In this document: piece by piece, positions 9,029 through 16,536 of the stretch
Position numbering within the stretch: position 1 is the first letter of the stretch
How the letters are laid out: every line of letters begins with the position of its first letter
Source: Bacillus sp. T33-2
GTDB taxonomy: Bacteria > Bacillota > Bacilli > Bacillales > Cytobacillaceae
Reading direction: 5' to 3'
Length of the DNA stretch: 46,468 bases
NCBI RefSeq assembly: GCF_002860205.1
Contig: NZ_PGVB01000050.1
Coordinates: forward strand, 1-46,468
Made by a program: the position numbers and the translations under genes
Notes under the pieces: generated by a model
The model's input: the letters and a program-made list of their open reading frames with translations, nothing else
What the model was told of the DNA's origin: nothing
The model's database searches: none

Positions 9029-9074
9029 TTGGTTAGCTCTCCCTTTCCGCCTATATATATATCAACTTTTGTAT

Positions 9075-9099
9075 ATACCCTTTTATATTATTTTAAAAC
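9075..9099 (-). promoter_or_regulatory. Probable SigB promoter of the RsbR-like gene
   Basis: On the minus strand GTTTTA (9094-9099) and GGGTAT (9075-9080) are separated by 13 bases. This fits the general-stress sigma factor SigB pattern (GTTTAA, 12-15 bases, GGGWAW). It lies about 47 bases before the start codon at 9028, which would make this stress protein itself part of the SigB regulon. Confidence 0.6.
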
Positions 9100-9170
9100 T
9101 CTATCTAACTTAAATAATTATAGAAAGATGTACCTGCTTCAACTAAAGGGACAGGTTAGTAGAATGCACT

Positions 9171-9308
9171 ATGTCAAAAAGACTGTCATTCGACCTCAAA
9201 TTAAGAACATCAAATCAAAACGGTACCCTTTACCAAACTGGCATAGGGATGTTTTATTTACCTTGGTTGCCGATTTGGTTTTTTATCATCGCCTTTGGGT
9301 ACCTTTAG
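9171..9308 (+). CDS. Possible 45-residue protein with a C-terminal hydrophobic segment
   Basis: A short frame from ATG 9171 to TAG 9308. It begins with a polar, basic stretch and ends in GMFYLPWLPIWFFIIAFGYL (last 20 residues), an aromatic hydrophobic segment that could sit in a membrane. Its ribosome binding site is weak. It ends 34 bases before the LapA-domain gene, so the two could be co-transcribed. The residue pattern looks protein-like rather than random, but I recognise no family. An alternative 99-codon frame over the same bases looks non-coding. Confidence 0.3.
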   Translation: MSKRLSFDLKLRTSNQNGTLYQTGIGMFYLPWLPIWFFIIAFGYL

Positions 9309-9342
9309 AATATCGGATACGAATCTGAAAGGAGGTTTCTCT

Positions 9343-9678
9343 TTGAAGACACAATGGGGCATGCTGCTTGCTTTACTTTTTGCCATTCTGATCGCCCTTT
9401 TTGCAGTGATGAATGTTGAATCTGTTGAGGTGGATTATTTCTTTGGAACTGCAAGATGGCCGCTGATTTTGGTTGTACTGGGATCTGTGCTTGCGGGAGT
9501 TATTATCATGGGTGCGGTTGGAATGACACGGATTTATGGTTTGAAGCGGGAACTGAAAAGGATCAAAAAAGAACGGGATGAATTGGAAGTCAGATCTCAC
9601 CTGGCGGCGAAGGAAGCAGAACAACCGGATGAGAGCTGGGACTCGTATAACCCCGCGGAAAACATTCATAAGAAGTAA
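9343..9678 (+). CDS. LapA-domain membrane protein (YrvD-like)
   Basis: A 111-residue protein with two membrane segments near its N-terminus (about residues 6-25 and 39-61) separated by a short loop with NVESVEVDYFFGTARWPL. A charged coiled-coil-like tail follows (GLKRELKRIKKERDELEVRSH). This is the LapA (lipopolysaccharide assembly protein A) domain layout; in Gram-positives such as Bacillus YrvD the role is unknown. I chose the TTG at 9343 because an AAAGGAGG ribosome binding site lies 8 bases before it; the longer frame from 9295 adds non-hydrophobic residues and has no such site. A terminator follows at once. Confidence 0.8.
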   Translation: MKTQWGMLLALLFAILIALFAVMNVESVEVDYFFGTARWPLILVVLGSVLAGVIIMGAVGMTRIYGLKRELKRIKKERDELEVRSHLAAKEAEQPDESWDSYNPAENIHKK

Positions 9679-9704
9679 AAAACCCTTGAACCCAAGGGTT
9701 TTTT
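9677..9704 (+). terminator. Intrinsic terminator of the LapA-domain gene
   Basis: An 11-bp stem (AAAAAACCCTT with AAGGGTTTTTT) around a 6-base loop. It begins within the stop codon of the LapA-domain gene and ends in a U run. Confidence 0.85.
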
Positions 9705-9782
9705 ACGTGCCTGGCGCACTGAACCTAAAATTGATGGAAGAAGGGATGTTCTTTTTCCAATATTCATTTGTTTTTCTCTTTG

Positions 9783-11255
9783 TTACACATCATTCTTTCT
9801 CAATACTAGTTGTCGTTGTTCAATGGCATATATACAATCAGCGACACGTTCGATAAACCTACGGTCATGTGATACGATAAGGACTGTACCTTCATATGCC
9901 TTTAAAAAGCGCTCCAACGCTTCAATACAAAACACATCCAGGAAATTTGTCGGTTCATCTAAAACCAGCACGTTGTATCTTCCCAAAAACAGTTGGCACA
10001 GTACTAGACGGATCGCCTCTCCACCGCTTAAATTGCGAACATTCTTGTTAAGATCATTTCCTGTAAAATTCATCGAGTGAAGGACTGAACGAATTTTACT
10101 TTCGTCAAAGTCACTTCTTGCTTTCATATAACCCAGTACCGTTTCATCCTTATCAAATTGATAATCCATCTGTTCATATGCTCCAATAACAGCTTTAGGA
10201 GATATGACCAGTCCTTCTCCCCGTTTTAAAATATGGTGAAGAAGAGTTGTTTTTCCTGAACCATTGCTTCCCTTGATCACAATGGTTTTGCCTAACGGGA
10301 ATTGAAAACTTGCTTCTTTGAGAAGCGTTTTATCACCGGCTTTTAAGGTTACCCGCTCACCCATGATTGGGTATTTATTGTGAATCTTAAGTGCAGAGGG
10401 TTGATAAAAATGAAGTAGGTGTTCCTCTTTTGGGGCATCCACACCCTCGAGTTGTGCAACTCGCTGTTCAATCGCTTTTGCAGCACGCTGGACCGCCTTT
10501 TGGCTTGTATCTTTTGATTTAGTCATAAACATTTTATTCGCTTTTGCTTTAGTTTCCTTTTTTGATATATGTCCATTGGCTTGAGTGATTTTATCAGCCT
10601 TCCTCATTTTTTCCTCTGCGGCTTTTAAAAGACGAGCCTTTTCTTTCATATATTTTTCATGCTGTTCTTTTTGTTGCTTTCGTTGAAGTTCTTTCTGGGC
10701 TGCGTAATCTGAATAGTTTCCTGTGTATTCTGTTACGCAGCCATCTTCGATTTCCCAAATTTTTGTTACGAGTTCATCAAAAACATAGCGGTCATGGCTT
10801 ACAAGCACGAGCGCTCCATAATAATAAGTCAGTTGTTCGATAAAAAATCGTGTACCATCCTCGTCAAGGTGGGTGGTCGGCTCATCAATCAATAAACCTT
10901 GATGATAGCCTGAAAAAATCTGTGCCAGCTTTAGCCTTGTCTGTTCGCCACCACTAAAGTTTTCAATTTCGGTTTGCGGGACTGACAGCTTTCCAGCTAA
11001 CTCATAATCTACTTCTCTTTCCACTGGAGATGCCAGTTGGTCAAAATAGGCAAAATCCGCAAAGCGTTTTACATGACCTTTCTCCGGCTTGATTTGGCCG
11101 TCCATCAGTTTCAACAGCGTACTCTTGCCAGCTCCATTCTTCCCGACAATCCCAATACGGTCAAACTGATGTACTGCCAGCCGGGGGATATTTAACACTA
11201 AACGATCTAAAAATGAGAGTTCTATATTTTCTAATTCAAGACATACTTTTTCCAT
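9783..11255 (-). CDS. Msr-type ABC-F ribosome-protection ATPase (probable macrolide resistance)
   Basis: A 490-residue soluble protein with two ABC ATPase domains and no membrane segments, the layout of antibiotic-resistance ABC-F proteins. These bind the ribosomal E site and dislodge drugs from the exit tunnel. The first domain has Walker A GKNGAGKST (38-46), signature SGGEQ and Walker B GLLIDEPTTHLD. The second has GSNGSGKTT, LSGGEAIRLVL and VLVLDEPTNFLD. The linker between them is long, charged and lysine-rich. Length and the end sequence resemble MsrA (about 488 residues), and the first domain aligns with it throughout. Upstream lie an ErmD-like leader peptide and a terminator, which support drug-induced expression. 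Macrolide specificity is inferred from the leader, not shown. Confidence 0.85.
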   Translation of the reverse strand: MEKVCLELENIELSFLDRLVLNIPRLAVHQFDRIGIVGKNGAGKSTLLKLMDGQIKPEKGHVKRFADFAYFDQLASPVEREVDYELAGKLSVPQTEIENFSGGEQTRLKLAQIFSGYHQGLLIDEPTTHLDEDGTRFFIEQLTYYYGALVLVSHDRYVFDELVTKIWEIEDGCVTEYTGNYSDYAAQKELQRKQQKEQHEKYMKEKARLLKAAEEKMRKADKITQANGHISKKETKAKANKMFMTKSKDTSQKAVQRAAKAIEQRVAQLEGVDAPKEEHLLHFYQPSALKIHNKYPIMGERVTLKAGDKTLLKEASFQFPLGKTIVIKGSNGSGKTTLLHHILKRGEGLVISPKAVIGAYEQMDYQFDKDETVLGYMKARSDFDESKIRSVLHSMNFTGNDLNKNVRNLSGGEAIRLVLCQLFLGRYNVLVLDEPTNFLDVFCIEALERFLKAYEGTVLIVSHDRRFIERVADCIYAIEQRQLVLRKNDV

Positions 11256-11313
11256 TATTCACTGCCTCGTTTCTCTTTCGTATTTATTCAATCTGCTTAA
11301 AATATCTAGAAAA

Positions 11314-11345
11314 CAAAAAAATCACATGCGATCTGCCTGTGATTA
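11314..11345 (-). terminator. Leader terminator (attenuator) just upstream of the ABC-F gene
   Basis: On the minus strand AATCACA pairs with TGTGATT (11339-11345 with 11320-11326) and runs directly into seven U residues, 59 bases before the ABC-F start codon. No gene ends here, so it is placed to stop transcripts that start above the leader peptide. Its 3-prime arm region (11323-11332) is perfectly complementary over 10 bases to the start of the leader peptide frame (11610-11619), which offers an alternative pairing. Confidence 0.65.
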
Positions 11346-11578
11346 GAGTAAAGGGAAGAAGACCCATCCTTATTCGGTTAGGGGCTGCCAGGAGCCGTCG
11401 CCAAATAAACCTTCCCATTGCATAAACAAAGAAAGGAATTTTGACATAAATAAAGAAAGGAAGAAAAATCCGCCTTTCTAACATTACATATACATGATAT
11501 GAAATGAAGATTATTAAAAAAGGACAGACTTATCCCGTTACTCTGCAAACATAAAACAGAGCCTTTGAACGTATTTAA

Positions 11579-11623
11579 TTACCGGTTCAAAGTTGGGAAT
11601 CGAAGTCTCATCGCATGTGTCAT
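11579..11623 (-). CDS. ErmD-like 14-residue leader peptide
   Basis: A short frame encoding MTHAMRLRFPTLNR, 323 bases above the ABC-F start. A perfect AAGGAGG ribosome binding site (11635-11641) lies 11 bases before its ATG. It nearly equals the ErmD leader peptide MTHSMRLRFPTLNQ as I recall it. It keeps the MRLR (+X+) motif at residues 5-8, on which ribosomes carrying a macrolide stall. Below it are two further hairpins: TTTGAAC...GTTCAAA and CTCTG...CAGAG. The ribosome binding site region (GATTATTAAAAAA) is perfectly complementary over 13 bases to 11509-11521. The arrangement is that of a drug-sensing attenuation leader. The function is inferred from the match and position. Confidence 0.85.
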   Translation of the reverse strand: MTHAMRLRFPTLNR

Positions 11624-11716
11624 TTTTTAATAATCCTCCTTAAAGTTTAAAAATACACTGTTATTATAGGTGCTTGTGTGAAAATAGTCAAAGGAAAATA
11701 ACACACTTTCAATGCA

Positions 11717-11756
11717 GCAGCCTGACCGTCACGCGTTAACTCCATGGTCAGGCTGC
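11717..11756. terminator. Hairpin below the MFS exporter gene
   Basis: An 11-bp perfect stem (GCAGCCTGACC with GGTCAGGCTGC) around an 18-base loop, 14 bases past the stop codon of the minus-strand MFS gene. The U tract is weak on the minus strand, so termination efficiency is uncertain. Confidence 0.65.
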
Positions 11757-11769
11757 CTTTCCATATGAT

Positions 11770-12990
11770 TTAATCATTAACACTAACAGCATGCTGCTGT
11801 TCTTTCTGTTTGAACAGTGGCAAAATCACAAGCATTCCAATGATGAATAATACTGCAGCTCCCTCAAATACAGCAACCAGGGAAAATTGCTCTTTTAATA
11901 CACCTGCTGCACTCATGGTCACTACCATCGACCCTGTGAAAAGCGGGCTCAAAATGCCATTTACCCTTCCAATAAAGGCCTCCTGCGTTCTTTGCAAGAT
12001 CAACGTATTAATGCCGATCTGGATGCATGGCATCATTAAGCCGTTAAAAAATTCTGCAGTCAGTGTCAGCCAAAGGTTCGTGGAGTACCCCATCACTGCC
12101 AGGCCAATTGCATTCACAAGCATCCCAAACACCAGCAGCCTCTGCGGAGCCACTTTTTTCGCAAACATCATGGCAGCCGCTCCACCTAAGATCATTCCGG
12201 CCCCGTTAACCATTAGAAGCCATTGAAGGTTTTCTTTTGGCAGACCCAGTTGTTCAGTCACGAGAAAAATCGACAGCGGGTGAATGAAACCAACCCCAAG
12301 TCCTGCTGCCATAAAACAAAGACCTAACAGGCTCAATTCTTTCTTCCCTAAAACATATTTAACCCCGCTCTTCATTTCTTGCCATAATGTTGTCCCGGTC
12401 TCTTTTTCCAGCTCACGGTCTGGCGGAAGGAAAGTCAGCGCCGCAGCAGATAGTAAAAACGCTATACCAGTCACAGCAATTGAAATGTTTATGCCAAATG
12501 ATTGGTAGGCAAATGTTCCGATAATAGGACCCAGGACCATAAATACAGCAAATACAGTTTGGTAAACCGACATTCCGACTTGAACTTGATCTTCAGATAA
12601 ATGCATTTTAAACAGTTTCATACCCGATGGCTGGGAAAATTGCGAAAGGATTGCGGATATCAAAGTGGCAAAAAACACAACTTTCCACGTTCCGAATAAT
12701 AGTGTCGCAATCACTGCGAAAATAGAAATCGCACTCAGAATATCGCACCAGACCATCGTTTTTTTCGGGCTCCACCGATCGGCAAACGTTCCTCCAATAA
12801 AAGAAAAGATAAAAATCGGGGTAAACTCTGCTACGGATATCATTGAGACCGCAAATGCATCCCCGTTGGTCTGTTCCATCACATATAAAAGTACGGCGAA
12901 ATTCCGAACCCAAATACCGATTTGTAAAAACAAGCCTGAAATAATAATGGCTCGGAAGACTCTATTGCCGAACAAACTTTGTTTGGCCAT
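11770..12990 (-). CDS. MFS efflux transporter (DHA3-like)
   Basis: A 406-residue major facilitator superfamily protein with about 12 membrane segments. The loop between segments 2 and 3 has GGTFADRWSPKKTMVWCD, the GxxxDRxxxKK/R signature of proton-coupled drug exporters. The overall pattern (MFS_3/DHA3 group, which also holds macrolide exporters such as MefA) fits multidrug export. The cytosolic loop in the middle (about residues 190-210) is charged, as usual. It lies directly upstream of the leader of the Msr-like ABC-F gene, in the same direction. A paired mef/msr-like arrangement is therefore conceivable, but a hairpin separates the two and its own similarity to Mef is weak. Substrate unknown. 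Confidence 0.8.
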   Translation of the reverse strand: MAKQSLFGNRVFRAIIISGLFLQIGIWVRNFAVLLYVMEQTNGDAFAVSMISVAEFTPIFIFSFIGGTFADRWSPKKTMVWCDILSAISIFAVIATLLFGTWKVVFFATLISAILSQFSQPSGMKLFKMHLSEDQVQVGMSVYQTVFAVFMVLGPIIGTFAYQSFGINISIAVTGIAFLLSAAALTFLPPDRELEKETGTTLWQEMKSGVKYVLGKKELSLLGLCFMAAGLGVGFIHPLSIFLVTEQLGLPKENLQWLLMVNGAGMILGGAAAMMFAKKVAPQRLLVFGMLVNAIGLAVMGYSTNLWLTLTAEFFNGLMMPCIQIGINTLILQRTQEAFIGRVNGILSPLFTGSMVVTMSAAGVLKEQFSLVAVFEGAAVLFIIGMLVILPLFKQKEQQHAVSVND

Positions 12991-13012
12991 GCAATCAACC
13001 CATTTCTACTAA

Positions 13013-13511
13013 TTTTTTTGAGGCACTCGAACTAACGATAAAGCATATGCAGGCACGCCGCAAGTATGCCTTAAAAGGGTTGCTGTTGTGCCATCATGTT
13101 ATCACTGCCTTTATTTCTCATTATATCCAGCCCTCTTAATATCTAATTCTCCATGAAGTGGATAAAGCCTTGTTTATTGTTCAAAAACATATTCGATACC
13201 GGTAGGCTAGCTGTCTCATTTCTTCAATTCACAATACTGTATGTCATTCTGTTATCTGGACTTTTTTACCGTGATATAAAACAAAAAGGATGAATACGAT
13301 TTGCACCTTGCTTTTACATGATAATATCCCCAACTACATAAGAAAAACTGAAAAAACGCAAGTAGTGAATAAAGACTTTTCGATTACCCTAGCTTTACCA
13401 TAGGCACGAACTAAAGACTGTGATGAGGTGGTCTTTTGTTTGTAGCTCCCATGCCTCTTCACAAATCGGATGAGCCATTCGATAATGAAGAATATATTTA
13501 AGAGGTATGAT
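13013..13511. other. Intergenic stretch, no supported gene
   Basis: No protein-like frame with a ribosome binding site is seen. A 67-codon minus-strand frame covers part of it and runs into ktrA, but its product is unlike known proteins. At 13413-13436 AAAGAC pairs with GTCTTT, below the stop of the minus-strand ktrA-like gene; this could be a weak terminator of that operon. The promoter of the MFS gene should lie in 13013-13100. Confidence 0.4.
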
Positions 13512-14168
13512 CTAATCGATATTCGAAAATGTGGCAAGATCTTCGGTGTTCCCTATCACCACTAAAATATCTCCCCTTCGAATGACTTGATCAGGTGAAG
13601 GAGAGATGATGATATCCCCTCCAGTAAGGATTGCTATCGCGCTTATATTGAATTCAGCCCGTAAATCCAGTTCACGAAGGCTCTTTCCTGTCATGCTTTC
13701 AGGAATTTTAATCTCCTCAATACTATACTCTCTTGAGAGTTCAATGAAGTTGAGCACATTAGGCGACAGAAGTTGATGTGCAACTCGTTCCCCGATATCC
13801 CGTTCCGGATACACAACCCAATCGGCACCTACTCTATCTAACACTTTTCCATGGTTTTTGCCCAGGGCTTTGGCAATTACTTTTTTTACTCCCAATTCTT
13901 TCAATAACATAGTTGCTAAAATACTGGATTGCATATCATTTCCAATAGCGACAATCACACAGTCGAAATTGCGGATACCAATGGATAAAAGAGCGGCCTC
14001 TTCTGTGGCATCTGCTATTACTGCATGCGTAACTGATAGCTCTGCGTCTTCAATTCGCTCTTCATTGATGTCAATTCCCAGGACCTCTTGTCCAGCTTCA
14101 TGCAATTTACGTGCAATACTGCTTCCAAATCGCCCCAAACCGATTACTGCAAACTGGCGCTGTGCCAT
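13512..14168 (-). CDS. Ktr potassium uptake system, cytosolic RCK regulatory subunit (KtrA/KtrC type)
   Basis: A 218-residue soluble protein of the TrkA/RCK family that forms the gating ring of a Ktr potassium channel. The N-terminal RCK_N domain begins with VIGLGRFGSSIARKL (GxGxxG nucleotide-binding loop for NAD(H)/ATP/ADP) and the acidic IDINEER strand end. The C-terminal RCK_C domain (about 135-218, SIEEIKIPESMTGKSLREL through RGDILVVIGNTEDL) is the region that binds c-di-AMP in S. aureus KtrA. The gene follows the ktrB-like gene with a 27-base gap and its own GAAGGGAGTG ribosome binding site, so the two form one operon. B. subtilis ktrAB has the reverse gene order, so I leave the symbol open. 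Confidence 0.88.
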   Translation of the reverse strand: MAQRQFAVIGLGRFGSSIARKLHEAGQEVLGIDINEERIEDAELSVTHAVIADATEEAALLSIGIRNFDCVIVAIGNDMQSSILATMLLKELGVKKVIAKALGKNHGKVLDRVGADWVVYPERDIGERVAHQLLSPNVLNFIELSREYSIEEIKIPESMTGKSLRELDLRAEFNISAIAILTGGDIIISPSPDQVIRRGDILVVIGNTEDLATFSNID

Positions 14169-14195
14169 GCGTGAACACTCCCTTCAATGTGGATT

Positions 14196-15536
14196 TTAAC
14201 CAATCATTATTTTTCCTTTTGGATGAGTGAAATTATCAGGCTTTCTTCTCACGGCGACTGCATAAGCAACAGTCAATGGCCCTAATCTGCCTGCAAACAT
14301 TGTCAGGATAATGACAATACGGCCAATGGGTGACAGTTCAGGTGTGAGTCCCATTGACAAACCTACCGTGCCAAACGCCGATGTAGCTTCAAACAGGTAC
14401 ATGATGAAATTGTGTCGTTCTCCCTCGGAAATCGTCAGTATCATCGTAATGGTCATTACAATGATCAATCCACTGACCGCGACAGTAAGTGCCTTGAAAA
14501 TGGTTTCCATCACAATTCGGCGCTGGAACATAACGACATGTTCCTTCCCTTTGATTTGAGACCAAACTGCTGTTAACAGAACAGCTAACGTAGTGATTTT
14601 TATGCCTCCTGCAGTGGATCCCGGCCCAGCTCCAACAAACATCAGGAAGATGAGCAGGAATAATGATGATTGTGTTAAATCCCCAATTGGCAATGTGTTT
14701 GAACCAGCTGTCCTTGGTGTAACGGCCTGGAATAAGGAGCCCAACACCTTTCCAGTATAAGAAAGCGGCTCAAGAGTTTTGTCGTTCCCGTATTCAAAGA
14801 TGAAAATCAATATGGCCGCACCAAGGGTCAGAATTAATGTTGTTAGCAAAACTACCTTCGTATGCACTGAAACCCGTCGTGTATCATGAAATTCATACAG
14901 TTCATTCAACACGATAAAGCCAATTCCACCTAACGTAATGAGTGCGCAAACGGTCAAGACGACAGTTGGATCATCCACAAAAGGTGTCAGGCTTCGGAAT
15001 TCCCTGTTTAAGTCAAAGCCTGCGTTATTGAAATTTGATATTGCATGAAATATTCCCCAATAAATGGCTTTCCCAATGGGCATTTCAAAAGAGAATCGGA
15101 TTGCAAGGATAGTCGCACCCGTCAGTTCAATGATGGCTGTGAAAATCAACACCCTTTTTACCAGACGCACAATTCCCGCAAAAGAAACGTTGTTCAACGC
15201 CTCCTGCAATATCAGCCGTTCTCTTAAAGAAATCTTCTTGCCCAAAAGAAAAAAAAAGAATGTGGCGAATGTCATAAAGCCTAGTCCGCCAATTTGGATC
15301 AGTGTCAAGATTACCAATTCACCGAATGTCGTAAATGTATCGGCCGTATCGACGACCACCAACCCGGTCACACAAGTAGCCGAGGTAGCGGTGAATAACG
15401 CATTTAGAAAAACAAGGCCGTTTCCATCGTGCGTTGCAATAGGTAGGGTCAGTAAAAATGCACCGATCAGGATCAATGTCGCAAAGCCCAATACGATTAT
15501 TTTTGGCGGATCCAGATAGTCCGTTATTTTCTTCAT
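14196..15536 (-). CDS. Ktr potassium uptake system, membrane subunit (KtrB/KtrD type, TrkH family)
   Basis: A 446-residue channel-like transporter of the Trk/Ktr/HKT superfamily that admits potassium with sodium coupling. Four pseudo-repeats each carry a short pore loop; visible selectivity-filter turns are TSATCVTGLVVVDT, FHAISNFNNAGFDL, VTPRTAGSNT and TSAFGTVGLSMGLTP. These glycines line the potassium path. Length equals KtrB/KtrD (about 445-449). A GGAGA ribosome binding site precedes the ATG, and the cytosolic partner gene follows 27 bases later. It is the second gene of an operon headed by a broken permease and a c-di-AMP riboswitch at 16537-16670, so high c-di-AMP should lower its expression. 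Confidence 0.9.
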   Translation of the reverse strand: MKKITDYLDPPKIIVLGFATLILIGAFLLTLPIATHDGNGLVFLNALFTATSATCVTGLVVVDTADTFTTFGELVILTLIQIGGLGFMTFATFFFFLLGKKISLRERLILQEALNNVSFAGIVRLVKRVLIFTAIIELTGATILAIRFSFEMPIGKAIYWGIFHAISNFNNAGFDLNREFRSLTPFVDDPTVVLTVCALITLGGIGFIVLNELYEFHDTRRVSVHTKVVLLTTLILTLGAAILIFIFEYGNDKTLEPLSYTGKVLGSLFQAVTPRTAGSNTLPIGDLTQSSLFLLIFLMFVGAGPGSTAGGIKITTLAVLLTAVWSQIKGKEHVVMFQRRIVMETIFKALTVAVSGLIIVMTITMILTISEGERHNFIMYLFEATSAFGTVGLSMGLTPELSPIGRIVIILTMFAGRLGPLTVAYAVAVRRKPDNFTHPKGKIMIG

Positions 15537-15566
15537 GTTTATCTCCTGCCTTAAAAGTGTTGTGGA

Positions 15567-16117
15567 TTATAAAAGATATCTTATATACACATAAATGGTG
15601 CAAATCACTATAGAGACCAGCATCAAAGGAAAACCAATAACTAAATACTTAACAAAGGAAATTGGGTGCCCTTCTTTTGCTACTAATCCGGCGACCACCA
15701 AATTCGCACTGGCTCCTATCAAGGTTCCATTCCCGCCTAAACAAGCTCCCAGTGGTAAGCTCCACCACATGGCTCCAAGTTGGTCATGCCCATTTCTCCA
15801 TTTCTTTAATCATAGGGATCATTGTGGCTACAAACGGGATATTGTTAACAAAAGCAGAAAGCAATGCACTCATCCAAAGAATGAGAAGTGTTGTCGATTT
15901 CAATTCCCCACCTGTCCAAGATAAAGACCATCATTCCAATTAAAAATCCCAGTGTGTTGAAGTCAATATGATGGAGTGCCTCCTCTTGATTAAGTACTCC
16001 AAGACAAATCATTAGTATGCCACCGACCAATGCTATAATTGTCCGATGTATCTTCTCGGAAATGATAATTGCATACACAATGATGAGAATGCTTAGCGCA
16101 ATAAAAGATTGTGACAC
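15567..16117 (-). pseudogene. Relic of an ArsB/NhaD-type ion permease
   Basis: An intact start region (GTG 16117 behind an AGGAGG ribosome binding site) encodes SQSFIALSILI and KIHRTIIALVGGILMI, then HIDFNTLGFLIGMMVFI. That is the beginning of an ArsB/NhaD (ion transporter superfamily) permease. It then jumps to later family segments: LLILWMSALLSAFVNNIPFV, then ATMIPMIKEMEKW, and in another frame LGACLGGNGTLIGASANLVV and the C-terminus. Roughly half the gene is deleted and at least two frame changes are present, so no transporter is made. It lies between the riboswitch and ktrB, with the ktr genes 30 bases downstream. Confidence 0.8.
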
Positions 16118-16233
16118 AATAGGCCTCCTGAACAGCAATTATTATTCATTTAGTATTTGTCAATTACATGATTTCAAATCCTGTGCAACGAGTGCAAATT
16201 ACCCACCGAAAAAAGCAGCTTGAGCACAAAAAA

Positions 16234-16376
16234 TAGACCAATGCCTACTCTCCTCCAATGGTTCGTCATGGCAAAAAACTATCCATCTTCCCTATACTAC
16301 AAACAGGTAGAAGAATTAGAAGTTTAAGTTTTGCCTGTAAAACACTTTAAGATGGAGAAAAGCATTCATTGGTCTA
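16234..16376. repeat. 143-bp stretch bounded by perfect 10-bp inverted repeats
   Basis: TAGACCAATG (16234-16243) and CATTGGTCTA (16367-16376) are perfect inverted repeats. Inside them a second pair, CCATCTT and AAGATGG, is nested, so the whole stretch can fold on itself. It lies inside a gene-free gap below the riboswitch terminator. It may be a miniature element or a folded RNA; I see no coding frame in it. Confidence 0.35.
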
Positions 16377-16449
16377 CCTAACGCCTAGCCAGCTTTTTAA
16401 GCTCTCTCTGCATTCTGTCTTCCAACAATCCTTTTCATGCTACGCATAA

Positions 16450-16480
16450 TAAAAAAGACCTGCGTATATGCCCAGGCTGC
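16450..16480 (-). terminator. Probable expression-platform terminator of the c-di-AMP riboswitch
   Basis: On the minus strand CCTGGG...CGCAGG forms a short hairpin that runs into a TCTTTTTTATT tail. It lies about 60 bases below the riboswitch core and 335 bases above the first (broken) gene. Another hairpin, TTGCTG...CAGCAA, sits just before it. These are the likely switching elements, though the stem has a mismatch and I have not folded it. Confidence 0.5.
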
Positions 16481-16536
16481 TATTTTGCTGTAAGTTCAGC
16501 AACAAAAGAGCCCCCTGATCAAGGCGGTCTTATAAT

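Noticed and set aside
9029-9328. A 99-codon plus-strand frame across the LapA upstream region
   Set aside because: It starts inside the promoter of the opposite RsbR-like gene and has no ribosome binding site; its residues are of low protein likeness.
11284-11484. A 66-codon minus-strand frame just above the ABC-F gene, as an upstream gene or long leader
   Set aside because: No ribosome binding site, and it runs straight through the leader terminator; the 14-codon frame at 11579-11623 has a perfect site and an ErmD-like sequence.
11770-12990. Naming the MFS gene mefA because it neighbours the Msr-like gene
   Set aside because: Similarity to MefA is only at superfamily level and a hairpin separates the two genes.
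13334-13537. A 67-codon minus-strand frame overlapping the end of the ktrA-like gene
   Set aside because: No start context, residues unlike known proteins, and it overlaps a real gene.
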